A stretch of 64,000 nucleotides of DNA from Williamsia limnetica (GTDB lineage Bacteria > Actinomycetota > Actinomycetes > Mycobacteriales > Mycobacteriaceae), in the NCBI RefSeq assembly GCF_003217475.1, contig NZ_QJSP01000021.1, positions 1 to 64,000 on the forward strand, written 5' to 3'. The translations under genes were made by a program, and so were the position numbers. The notes below the pieces were generated by a model. It made no database searches, was not told where the DNA came from, and saw only the letters and a list, made by a program, of their open reading frames with translations. Positions 15,952 through 23,788 of the stretch are shown here, one piece after another (position 1 is the first letter of the stretch; every line of letters starts with the position of its first letter).

Positions 15952-17475
15952 GTGACAGGCGCCGACAACAACGGTTCGCAGCCATCTCCGCGGCGCTCCA
16001 CCGGCGATTCCGCACCAGGTGCTCTCGACCAGGCGCCCCGGTTGGGGCCACGCCCCAACGCGCACCCTGCCGTTCCGGAGCAGACCACAGCGGTGTTCGG
16101 CAGGCCGGACGGCGTCGATGGCGCATTCGCCCCGCCGGACGTGGCCCGCGCGCGTCCCGTGCAGCCAGTCATTGCCGACCCCGACCCGGTCTTGCAAGAG
16201 GCGTTCTCCCGACCGGAGGGCGCAGACACCCTCCAGCGTGACCCGGACTCCCGGTTCGGTGTCGAAGAATCGATCCCGGAGCCCGCGGACCCGTGGCGGG
16301 ACCCTGATGCCGCTGCGGCGCTGAGCGCGCCGGCGGTCGACACTCCCATACCGCCTCCGCCGACGACCCCCGGGCCGAAACTCGGCGTCACCGAGGTGCT
16401 CTTCGACCGCAAGGTCAGCGCGAAGGCATTGACGGTACTCGCCGTCATCGCCCTGGTCATCGGCCTAGCGGGAGGGTTGATCGGTCGTCTGACCGCAGAG
16501 GTCTCCTCGCCCCTGCACTCGGACACGGTCTCCCTCTCCGGCAGTGACGACGACAACGAAGCCGAACCCCGCAGCCAGGTGGCCAGAGTCGCCCAGGCGG
16601 TCGAGAAGTCTGTGGTGATGATCGACGTGCGCCTCGCGGACGGAGGCGGCACCGGTTCAGGTGTGGTGATCGACAAAGAGGGCTACATCGTCACCAACAA
16701 CCACGTCATCTCGATGGCGGCCAACGATCGCAGCGCGAAACTCGAGGTCGTCTTCTCCGATCGCACCCGCGTTCCTGCCCGAATCGTCGGCCGCGACATC
16801 CGCACCGATCTCGCGGTCCTCAAGGTCGACGGCATCGACAACCTGACAGTCGCCAAGCTCGGTGACTCCAGCAAGATCCAGATCGGTGAAGAGGTCGTCG
16901 CGTTCGGCGCCCCACTCGGTCTCGACCAGACGGTCACCAGCGGAATCGTCAGCGCAGAGGGCCGTGCGGTTCCGCTGCGACCCGACGAGACATCCGACAC
17001 CGACGCGGTGATCGATGCCATCCAAACCGACGCCGCGATCAACCCCGGCAACTCCGGGGGTCCGTTGGTGGACGATCAGGGGAGGGTCATCGGCATCAAC
17101 ACCGCTGGGCTGGCGCCGGGCGGCGGTTCCATCGGCCTCGGTTTCGCCATCCCCGTCAATGAGTTCCTGCCGATAGCGCAGGCGCTGATCAAGGACGGCC
17201 GGGTGGTACACGCGCAGATCGGCGTGAACGCGAGTTCGGTGCGGAACGACCGGGTGCTGGGCGCACAGGTGCGCAACGTGGTCGAGGGATCGCCGGCTGC
17301 CCGCGCGGGCATCCGTGAAGGGGATGTGATCACCAAGTTCGGTGATCGGGTCATCGAGGACGCCGACGAGCTGACCGTGGCCGTTCGTACGTCCGAGATA
17401 GGTGCGCAGGTGCCGTTCGAGTACTGGCGGGACGGGCGCACCTTCGACGCGACCATCACCCCCGCCGCCGACTGA
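15952..17475 (+). CDS. htrA: HtrA-like membrane serine protease with PDZ domain
   Basis: A 507-residue protein. About 150 proline-rich cytoplasmic residues are followed by one TM helix (LTVLAVIALVIGLAGGLIG). A trypsin-like domain then has catalytic His251 (IVTNNHVI), Asp286 (IRTDLAVLK) and Ser368 (NPGNSGGPLVDD). A C-terminal PDZ domain occupies about residues 410-505. It degrades or processes misfolded extracytoplasmic proteins. It corresponds to Rv1223, where the homologue belongs to the SigE stress network. GTG 15952 lacks a strong Shine-Dalgarno sequence. Confidence 0.92.
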   Translation: MTGADNNGSQPSPRRSTGDSAPGALDQAPRLGPRPNAHPAVPEQTTAVFGRPDGVDGAFAPPDVARARPVQPVIADPDPVLQEAFSRPEGADTLQRDPDSRFGVEESIPEPADPWRDPDAAAALSAPAVDTPIPPPPTTPGPKLGVTEVLFDRKVSAKALTVLAVIALVIGLAGGLIGRLTAEVSSPLHSDTVSLSGSDDDNEAEPRSQVARVAQAVEKSVVMIDVRLADGGGTGSGVVIDKEGYIVTNNHVISMAANDRSAKLEVVFSDRTRVPARIVGRDIRTDLAVLKVDGIDNLTVAKLGDSSKIQIGEEVVAFGAPLGLDQTVTSGIVSAEGRAVPLRPDETSDTDAVIDAIQTDAAINPGNSGGPLVDDQGRVIGINTAGLAPGGGSIGLGFAIPVNEFLPIAQALIKDGRVVHAQIGVNASSVRNDRVLGAQVRNVVEGSPAARAGIREGDVITKFGDRVIEDADELTVAVRTSEIGAQVPFEYWRDGRTFDATITPAAD

Positions 17476-17521
17476 CACCGGTTCGATTCGACAGTTCGCC
17501 GGGGCACAGTAACCTGGAGCG

Positions 17522-18067
17522 GTGTTCAGCAGCGTCGGTTGGGGTGAGATTGCGGTCTTGATGATCGCTGGCCTCGTCATCCTCGGTCCCGAGCGCCTCC
17601 CCAGCGCGATCTCGTGGACGATGAAGTCGATCAGGCAGGTCCGCGATTACGCGACGGGTGCCACCAGCGCACTCAAGGACGACCTCGGAGCCGACTTCGA
17701 GGACCTCCGTAAACCTCTTGCCGAACTGAACGAACTGCGTGGCATGAGCCCCCGTTCGGTGATCACCAAACATCTGCTCGACGGCGACGATTCGATCTTC
17801 ACCGGCAAGTTCGACGGTGAGTCGAAGATCAAGCCGGTATCGCAGCCCCTGCCGACCACCGATGAGAACTCCACAGTGGTGTCGCTCGGCAAGGGCACAG
17901 GTACGGACGAGGCCGCCGGAATCGCAGCGAACACCGCACCGGGCAAGACGACCGGGCCGCAGTCGACGCCGAATCTGAGCAAGGCCACTGACCCGGACAC
18001 GACGAGCGGGTCGACCGAGACCGCTGCCCCTGCGGCGGGTTCGGTCGACCGCTGGGACGCCACCTGA
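17522..18067 (+). CDS. tatB: Sec-independent protein translocase subunit TatB
   Basis: A 181-residue protein. The short N-terminal TM helix with [20 protein letters not shown] and the hinge GPERLP are diagnostic of TatA/TatB, and the length and downstream amphipathic helix fit TatB. TatB receives twin-arginine signal peptides with TatC. The C-terminal 90 residues are low-complexity Thr/Ser/Pro-rich. GTG 17522 lies 6 nt after TAACCT at 17510-17515, so it is probably leaderless. Order sigE-rseA-htrA-tatB matches mycobacteria. Confidence 0.92.
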   Translation: MFSSVGWGEIAVLMIAGLVILGPERLPSAISWTMKSIRQVRDYATGATSALKDDLGADFEDLRKPLAELNELRGMSPRSVITKHLLDGDDSIFTGKFDGESKIKPVSQPLPTTDENSTVVSLGKGTGTDEAAGIAANTAPGKTTGPQSTPNLSKATDPDTTSGSTETAAPAAGSVDRWDAT

Positions 18068-18090
18068 GCCTCGGGCGCCAACCGTGTCAT

Positions 18091-18127
18091 CGTCAACCGG
18101 GAACCGTCAACCGGGAATCGTCAACGG
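18091..18127. repeat. 14-bp tandem repeat between tatB and the DrrB-like gene
   Basis: CGTCAACCGGGAAC (18091-18104) is followed by CGTCAACCGGGAAT (18105-18118) and a partial third copy CGTCAACGG (18119-18127). The last copy covers the stop codon of the convergent permease gene. It is a short local duplication with no obvious function. Confidence 0.85.
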
Positions 18128-18951
18128 CGTAGGCGTCGATACGCTCTGGCGGACAACGCGATGAAAACCACACTGATCGCCGCGGGCCAGATGATCGCGA
18201 GGGCGATGGTCCATTCGTCCAGCGGTCCGCCGGTCACGCCGGTGGGGTTGGCGAAGAGCTCGCGGGCGGCGGTTGCCGTGGCCGATATCGGATTCCAGGC
18301 TGCGATGGCGCCGAGCCACCCCGGCATGGTCTCCGCCCCGACGATTGCGGTCGAGAGAAATCCGATGGGCCAGACCAGGACCTGAACTGCCGAGGTCGCC
18401 GATTCGCTCGGGAATGTCAGACCGAGAAAGATCCCGACCCACAGCAACGAGAACCTGAGCGCCAGCAGTAGGACGACCGCCAACGCAGCAGAAGCGGGAT
18501 CCGAGCCGATGGTCCAGCCGATCAGCAGTCCACCGATGATCAGAACCGTCAGCTCGACGACGGAATTGACCATGTCGGCGCCGACCCGGCCGAGCGCGAC
18601 CGCGACATTGCCGATCGGCATGGATCGGAAGCGGTCGGTGATGCCCTTCTTGGCATCGGCGGCCATCGCCGCGGTGGTCGTCTCCACGCCGAACATCATG
18701 CTCAGAGCAAGCATTCCGGGTACGAGGAAGTCGATGTAGTCCGCACGGTCCGAGTCGTCGACGCCGGGGATGCTGATGGCGCCGCCGAAGAGGAACCCGA
18801 ACACGAGTAGCAACATGATGGAGAACGCCAGCCCGAATATCGGCGTCCACGGATCGCGCCGCCAGTGCGCGAGATCGCGTGAGGCAATGATCCAGCCTGC
18901 GCGTACGGTGCCCGTTCTAGTCCGCACGTCGATCATCGATACATCGTTCAT
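18121..18951 (-). CDS. ABC-2 type exporter permease, DrrB-like
   Basis: A 276-residue membrane protein with six predicted TM helices. The segments include GLAFSIMLLLVFGFLFGGAIS, a long loop with DYIDFLVPGMLALSMMFGVE, and ARELFANPTGVTGG near the C-terminus. The FLVPG and NP-containing motifs are typical of DrrB/NodJ-like ABC-2 permeases for drugs and lipids. It starts at ATG 18951, overlapping the stop of the ATPase gene by 4 bp. It forms the exporter with the preceding ATPase and is presumably repressed by the divergent TetR protein. Confidence 0.9.
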   Translation of the reverse strand: MNDVSMIDVRTRTGTVRAGWIIASRDLAHWRRDPWTPIFGLAFSIMLLLVFGFLFGGAISIPGVDDSDRADYIDFLVPGMLALSMMFGVETTTAAMAADAKKGITDRFRSMPIGNVAVALGRVGADMVNSVVELTVLIIGGLLIGWTIGSDPASAALAVVLLLALRFSLLWVGIFLGLTFPSESATSAVQVLVWPIGFLSTAIVGAETMPGWLGAIAAWNPISATATAARELFANPTGVTGGPLDEWTIALAIIWPAAISVVFIALSARAYRRLRR

Positions 18952-19901
18952 CGTGCACTCCCTGCGTCGGTGAGGTGAAGGAAGACCTCGTCCAGTGTCG
19001 GACGACGCAACACGAGGTCTTCGGGTGTGATCGCGGCCGTATCGAGCGCACGCACGAGAGACGCGAGTCCGCCTGCGGTGGTGTCGATTTCGAACGTGAG
19101 AGATCTGCTCTCGGCGTCCACGTCTGTCGGGTCGGCGGCGAGGGCCCGGCGCATGACGTCGATGGCATGGTCGAGTGGGGTGCGTTGGGCCAGGGTGACG
19201 GTGATGCGGTCGCCCCCGATATGACTTTTGAGCAGGTCGGGGGACCCCTCAGCGATGATCTGTCCGTGGTTCATCACGGAGATGTTGGCGGCCAGCTGAT
19301 CGGCCTCGTCGAGATACTGCGTGGTCAGAAGAACCGTGGTGCCCGCTGTCGCGATTTCTCGCACCGTCTCCCACACCTCGTTACGGGCGCGCGGGTCCAG
19401 GCCGGTCGTCGGTTCGTCGAGAAAGAGCACCGCCGGGGTGAGGATGAGACCCACCGCGATGTCGAGTCGACGGCGCATTCCGCCCGAATAGTCGGCGACC
19501 GCTCTGGCGGCGGCGTCGGTGAGTTCGAAGACCTCGAGCAGTTCGTCCGCTCGTCGGCGCGCGTCAGAGGCGGAAAGGCCGAACAAGCGTCCGAACATCA
19601 CCAGGTTCTGCCGGCCCCCCAACATTTCGTCCACGGCCGGGGACTGGCCGATGAGACCTATCCGTTGGCGCACCGCACGCGACTGTGTGCCGACATCGTG
19701 ACCGGCCACCATCGCTTCGCCGGCGTCGAGATCGATCAGGGTGGCGAGCGCCCGCACGGCCGTGCTCTTGCCCGCACCGTTGGGTCCGAGGAGGCCGTGA
19801 ATGGTTCCGGCGGGGACCTCGAGATCGAATCCGTCGAGGGCCGGGACATCTCCGTATCGTTTGCGTAGTCCACGTGCGTAAATCGCAGGTGCAGCGGTCA
19901 T
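18948..19901 (-). CDS. ABC exporter ATP-binding protein, DrrA-like
   Basis: A 317-residue daunorubicin-resistance-type ATPase. Walker A is GPNGAGKST, signature YSGGMRRRLDIAVGL, Walker B AVLFLDEPTTGLDP, H-loop TVLLTTQYLDEADQLA. The C-terminal domain with VLRRPTLDEVFLHLT is the DrrA regulatory tail. ATG 19901 has AAGGA 5 nt upstream. The frame remains open far beyond this start, through the divergent regulator, but that portion is antisense. A TetR operator sits immediately upstream, indicating induction by an exported compound. Confidence 0.93.
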   Translation of the reverse strand: MTAAPAIYARGLRKRYGDVPALDGFDLEVPAGTIHGLLGPNGAGKSTAVRALATLIDLDAGEAMVAGHDVGTQSRAVRQRIGLIGQSPAVDEMLGGRQNLVMFGRLFGLSASDARRRADELLEVFELTDAAARAVADYSGGMRRRLDIAVGLILTPAVLFLDEPTTGLDPRARNEVWETVREIATAGTTVLLTTQYLDEADQLAANISVMNHGQIIAEGSPDLLKSHIGGDRITVTLAQRTPLDHAIDVMRRALAADPTDVDAESRSLTFEIDTTAGGLASLVRALDTAAITPEDLVLRRPTLDEVFLHLTDAGSAR

Positions 19902-19919
19902 GCTGGTCCTTACTTCGTA

Positions 19920-19954
19920 TGGTGTACGGACTTCGGGAGGTTCACCGTACACCA
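19920..19954. promoter_or_regulatory. TetR operator between DrrAB-like exporter and its regulator
   Basis: TGGTGTACGG (19920-19929) and CCGTACACCA (19945-19954) are perfect 10-bp inverted repeats separated by 15 bp. They lie in the 72-bp divergent gap and just before the regulator's -10 hexamer TATTCT (19962-19967). Binding here would block both directions. Confidence 0.75.
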
Positions 19955-19973
19955 CACGACGTATTCTGTGCAG

Positions 19974-20753
19974 ATGGATGACGTCCGCCCGCCCACAGAG
20001 CCCGACTCCGCCCACCCCGCCGTCGATCGGACGCTCGCACTGCTCTGGCGACGAAGCGCCGGCGCTCCCCAGGGTTCTCGCGGACCGCGGCAACGGGTAT
20101 CGGTCGACGAGGTGATCGCGGCGGCGATCGCACTGGCGGACGCCGACGGCCTGTCGGCACTGTCGATGCGGAAGGTCGCCGACAAGCTGGGGCTCGGTGT
20201 GATGTCGATGTACACCTACGTGCCGGGCAAGGAGGAGCTGATCGGCCTGATGGTCGATGAGGTCATGGGTGAGGCCGACTTGCCTGCACATGCGGGCACC
20301 CTGCGGGAACGGATGACGGAGATAGCCCAGCAGCTCTGGGACGAGCTTCATCGGCATCCCTGGTTGTTGCACGTCCACAAGGCCAGACCGTGGATCGGGC
20401 CCAACGGATCCGCCCGTTACGAATGGCAATTGGCGGCGATCGAGGGAGTCGGTCTGGGTGACCTCGAGATGGATCACACCATCGCCGTTCTCACCGGCTT
20501 CGCGGAGAGTTCGGCACGGGCGTCGATCGAGGCGGCGGGTGCCAGAACGGAATCCGGCATGACAGATCAGCAATGGTGGGAGATCAACGCGCCGGTCCTG
20601 GGGCGGTTGATGGGCGACAGTGACTACCCGATCTCGTCCCGGGTGGGGCAGGCTGCCGGAGAGGCCTACAACTCGATGGGAGATCCCGCCCGGTCATTCG
20701 AGTTCGGACTGGCGCGCATCATCGACGGAATCGAGACGTTGCTGCGCCGCTGA
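19974..20753 (+). CDS. TetR family repressor of the DrrAB-like exporter
   Basis: A 259-residue TetR regulator. The N-terminal helix-turn-helix region is VDEVIAAAIALADADGLSALSMRKVADKLGLGVMSMYTYVPGKEELIGLMVDEV. The MSMYTYV recognition helix and long C-terminal ligand domain resemble the TetR_C group that controls drug exporters. ATG 19974 lies 6 nt after TATTCT, fitting leaderless initiation; GTG 19968 is a near alternative. It is divergent from the exporter genes across a perfect inverted repeat. The ligand is unknown. Confidence 0.92.
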   Translation: MDDVRPPTEPDSAHPAVDRTLALLWRRSAGAPQGSRGPRQRVSVDEVIAAAIALADADGLSALSMRKVADKLGLGVMSMYTYVPGKEELIGLMVDEVMGEADLPAHAGTLRERMTEIAQQLWDELHRHPWLLHVHKARPWIGPNGSARYEWQLAAIEGVGLGDLEMDHTIAVLTGFAESSARASIEAAGARTESGMTDQQWWEINAPVLGRLMGDSDYPISSRVGQAAGEAYNSMGDPARSFEFGLARIIDGIETLLRR

Positions 20754-20771
20754 GCGCGCATCCGGGAAAGA

Positions 20772-21929
20772 TCAGCTCTTCGCGCCTGCACTCCGGGTGG
20801 TGTCGATGCCCAGGTTCATGCCGGCCAGGCCACGTTTGCGGACGGCAAGCCGGTCCGCGACCTGTCGCAGGGCAGCGCCGGCAGCCGAATCGGGGGCCGA
20901 GAGCACCAGAGGCATCCCCTCGTCTCCACCCTCCCTCAGCGCAGTGTCGAGCGGGATCTGACCGAGCAACGGGACCTCTGCGCCCACCGCGACGGTCAGG
21001 CGCTCTGACACCCGGGCGCCACCGCCTGACCCGAACGGCTCGATCCGGCTACCGTCGGGCAGTTCCATCCAGGACATGTTCTCGACCACACCCATGATCT
21101 TCTGACGGGTCTGTAGCGCGATCGCGCCCGCGCGTTCGGCAACCTCGGCCGCAGCCTGCTGTGGCGTCGTTACCACCAGGATCTCGGCGCCGGGGATCAA
21201 CTGGGCCACCGAGATCGCCACATCGCCTGTGCCCGGAGGAAGATCGAGCAGGAGGATGTCGAGGTCACCCCAGAAGACGTCGGCGAGGAATTGCTGTAGC
21301 GCCCGATGCAGCATGGGGCCGCGCCAGACGACCGGGGTGTTGCCGCTGGTGAACTGTGCGATCGAGATGAACTTCACGCCGTGGCTCATCGGGGGCAGGA
21401 TCATTTTCTCGACCTGCGTGGGTTTGGCGTCGTTCCCGAGCATCCGCGGCACCGAGTGGCCGTAGATGTCGGCGTCGAGTACGCCGACCTTCAGTCCCCT
21501 GTCGGCGAGTGCGGCGGCGAGATTCACGGTGACGCTGGATTTCCCGACACCGCCCTTGCCGGAGGCCACCGCGTAGACGCGCGTGAGGGAACCGGGCTGG
21601 GCGAACGGGATGACCGGTTCCGCCCGGTCACCGCGCAGGCTCTTGCGTAATTCGGTGCGTTGCTCGTCGTCCATCACGTCGAGCTCCACCGACACCCGGC
21701 CGACCCCGGCCACGTCGGCGGCGGCCGTGGTGACACGCTGGGTGATCTCTGTCTTCAGCGGACATCCCGACGTCGTCAGATAGATCTCGATGGCGACGCT
21801 GGCATCGTCGGCGACAGCGATCGACTTGACCATCCCGAGATCGGTGATCGGTTTCCCGATCTCGGGGTCTTCCACCTTGGCCAGTGCCGCGCGAATGGCG
21901 GATTCCGTTGGCAACGTTGCTTGTGTCAT
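20772..21929 (-). CDS. mrp: Mrp/NBP35-type Fe-S cluster carrier P-loop ATPase
   Basis: A 385-residue protein. The N-terminal MIP18/DUF59 domain includes LAKVEDPEIGKPITDLGMV. The ATPase domain has the deviant Walker A motif SGKGGVGKSSVTVNLA, followed by VGVLDADIYGHSVPRMLG and LLDLPPGTGDVA. Members carry and transfer Fe-S clusters in the cytoplasm. ATG 21929 is preceded by TAAACT 8 nt upstream on the minus strand, fitting leaderless initiation. The homologue is Rv1229c. It ends close to the convergent TetR gene. Confidence 0.92.
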   Translation of the reverse strand: MTQATLPTESAIRAALAKVEDPEIGKPITDLGMVKSIAVADDASVAIEIYLTTSGCPLKTEITQRVTTAAADVAGVGRVSVELDVMDDEQRTELRKSLRGDRAEPVIPFAQPGSLTRVYAVASGKGGVGKSSVTVNLAAALADRGLKVGVLDADIYGHSVPRMLGNDAKPTQVEKMILPPMSHGVKFISIAQFTSGNTPVVWRGPMLHRALQQFLADVFWGDLDILLLDLPPGTGDVAISVAQLIPGAEILVVTTPQQAAAEVAERAGAIALQTRQKIMGVVENMSWMELPDGSRIEPFGSGGGARVSERLTVAVGAEVPLLGQIPLDTALREGGDEGMPLVLSAPDSAAGAALRQVADRLAVRKRGLAGMNLGIDTTRSAGAKS

Positions 21930-21961
21930 CACGCGCGAGTTTACGCCCGTGGCCGCACCAG

Positions 21962-21988
21962 CCACCCTTCGGTACGCGCAAGGGGTGG
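21962..21988 (-). terminator. Hairpin after the lytic transglycosylase gene
   Basis: CCACCCTT (21962-21969) and AAGGGGTGG (21980-21988) pair around a 10-nt loop with one bulge. It lies just past the stop of the gene at 21993. No T-run follows. It also overlaps the region upstream of mrp. Confidence 0.35.
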
Positions 21989-21992
21989 GGGG

Positions 21993-22994
21993 TCAGCGAG
22001 CCGGCGCAGGGGCGGGCGGCGGAGGTGGCAGCAGTGATTGAACCTCGGGAGGCAAACAGATGATGACGCAGGCCTCGGTGGTCGTCGTGGTGGACGGAGG
22101 CGCCGACGGTGAACTGGGGTTCGCCGGAGACGGCGAGGATGAACTGCTGCTCGACGAACTCGACGAGGTCGGGGCGGGCAACGGTCCGGTGTCCGTCGGC
22201 GCCGCACCGGTCGCGTACCCCGCCGCCCACGACAGCACGTTCGACACGTACTCCATCGAGTTGTTGTAGCGGAGCACCGCGCTGACCTTGGTCTTTTCCC
22301 CCATGATGTCGGTGACCCCCGAGCACAGGTATCGTCCGGCAGAGTAGGTGGCATCAAAAATGTTGTTGGGGTCTGACTTACCGTCGCCGTTGGCGTCGCT
22401 GCCCCATGACGCCCAGGTAGAAGGTATGAACTGCATCGGACCCATCGCACGATCGTGGCCGGGGTCCCCGTCGATGCGGCCGCCGTCGGTGTCAGTGATC
22501 ACGGCATTCCCGGACAGATGGCCGTTGAGCAGCGGGCCCGCGATCGGGGTCAGGGTGGTGCCGGAACTGTCGACGTTGCCACCGCCGGCGTGGCCGGACT
22601 CGATCCGGCCGATCCCGGCGAGCAGGAACCAGGGGAGTTTGCACTGAGGCGACTCCGCCGCGACGCGCTGTTCGGCCATCTTGTACGCCTGCAACACGAT
22701 CCCTGGTATCCCCAGCGGACCCGAGGGCAGCGCGTCGGCACGGATCCGCGGTACCGACAGCGGATCGACGACCTGTGGACGGTCGTCGATGGGAGCAGCG
22801 GCGGGCGGTAGGAAGTCGAGTTGTGGACGGGCCGCGATCGGGAGGATCTCGGCGGCGGGGGTCGCGGGCTGCGCGATACCCGTGGCGGTGAGCCTGGGTT
22901 CGGGTCCGCTGTGTGCACTCGAGGTGACGGCGGCCATCAAACCGATACCGATGACCGCACACCCGGTCAGCAACTGCACTCGACCCCACCGCAC
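21993..22994 (-). CDS. Secreted lytic transglycosylase (SLT/MltB-like), Rv1230c-type
   Basis: A 333-residue exported protein. A signal sequence or anchor (VQLLTGCAVIGIGLMAAVTSSAHS) is followed by a Pro/Ala-rich linker. The catalytic domain has LAGIGRIESGHAGGG, where the Glu is the likely general acid, and DRAMGPMQFIPSTWASWGSDANGDG. A Ser/Pro-rich tail with a run of 11 serines closes it. It should cleave peptidoglycan glycan strands. GTG 22994 is favoured by AGGAG 9 nt upstream; an ATG at 23063 lacks a ribosome site and would hide the signal peptide behind 23 polar residues. It corresponds to Rv1230c. Confidence 0.83.
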   Translation of the reverse strand: MRWGRVQLLTGCAVIGIGLMAAVTSSAHSGPEPRLTATGIAQPATPAAEILPIAARPQLDFLPPAAAPIDDRPQVVDPLSVPRIRADALPSGPLGIPGIVLQAYKMAEQRVAAESPQCKLPWFLLAGIGRIESGHAGGGNVDSSGTTLTPIAGPLLNGHLSGNAVITDTDGGRIDGDPGHDRAMGPMQFIPSTWASWGSDANGDGKSDPNNIFDATYSAGRYLCSGVTDIMGEKTKVSAVLRYNNSMEYVSNVLSWAAGYATGAAPTDTGPLPAPTSSSSSSSSSSSPSPANPSSPSAPPSTTTTTEACVIICLPPEVQSLLPPPPPAPAPAR

Positions 22995-23155
22995 GTCCCG
23001 CAACTCCTGTGTTGATCTCCCCGGCCCGCCACGTCGCCACGACGAATGTGACCCACGATACATATTTGCGGAATGCGTGCGCGGGCAAACCGGTGTTTAT
23101 CGCCGGGGCTCGCGCGATGGCTCCCGGATTCCGGCCCCGCGGACAGGGGGATCGG

Positions 23156-23788
23156 TCACTCTTCGGGTGAACCCTCGGTCCACTTGTGATCGCCGCGCCG
23201 CCGTTGCTCATCACGTCGCAATTGCTCGTCGCGCCGCACCTGTTCATCACGCTTGACCTGGTCGCCCAGTAATCGGTCGGAGAGTTCGGTGAGCAGATCG
23301 TCGAGCTCGCGCCGGAGATAGTCGCGGGTCACGGTGTCGCCGACTGCCAGCCGTACGGCCGCGAGTTCGCGCGCCAGGAACTCGGTGTCCGCCTTGGTCT
23401 GTTCGGCGCGCATCCGGTCTTCTTCGAGGGAGACCTTGTCGCGGTTCTCCTGACGATTCTGGGCCAGCAGGATCAGCGGGGCCGCGTACGCGGCCTGCGT
23501 CGAGAAGGCCAGGTTCAGCAAGATGAACGGGTACGGATCCCATCGCAGACTGATCACCACGAGATTGAGGAAGATCCAGATGATGACGATGATCGTCTGG
23601 ATGGCCAGGTACCGGCCTGTGCCGAGGAACCGGGCGACGCGTTCGCTGTAGACGCCGACGACGTCGGAGTCCAGGTTCAGCTTCCAGCGCCGGTTCTCCC
23701 CGGGTGTGTCGAGCCGTCGTACGGAGCGGGCGTTCTGTCGCTCTGTCCTGGGGATGGACCGGCTCTCGCGATCGCTGGGGCTCATCAC
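23156..23788 (-). CDS. DUF1003 membrane protein
   Basis: A 210-residue protein of the DUF1003 family. Two TM helices (AIQTIIVIIWIFLNLVVI and the segment around PYPFILLNLAFSTQAAYAAPLILLAQN) form a hairpin. A long charged coiled coil follows, ending in repeats of RDEQxRRDEQLRRDEQRRR. The motif YPFILLNLAFSTQAAYAAP is the family hallmark; function is unknown. The GTG start overlaps the stop of the MgtE-N/CBS gene. The pair corresponds to Rv1231c-Rv1232c, suggesting the two act together. Confidence 0.88.
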   Translation of the reverse strand: MMSPSDRESRSIPRTERQNARSVRRLDTPGENRRWKLNLDSDVVGVYSERVARFLGTGRYLAIQTIIVIIWIFLNLVVISLRWDPYPFILLNLAFSTQAAYAAPLILLAQNRQENRDKVSLEEDRMRAEQTKADTEFLARELAAVRLAVGDTVTRDYLRRELDDLLTELSDRLLGDQVKRDEQVRRDEQLRRDEQRRRGDHKWTEGSPEE

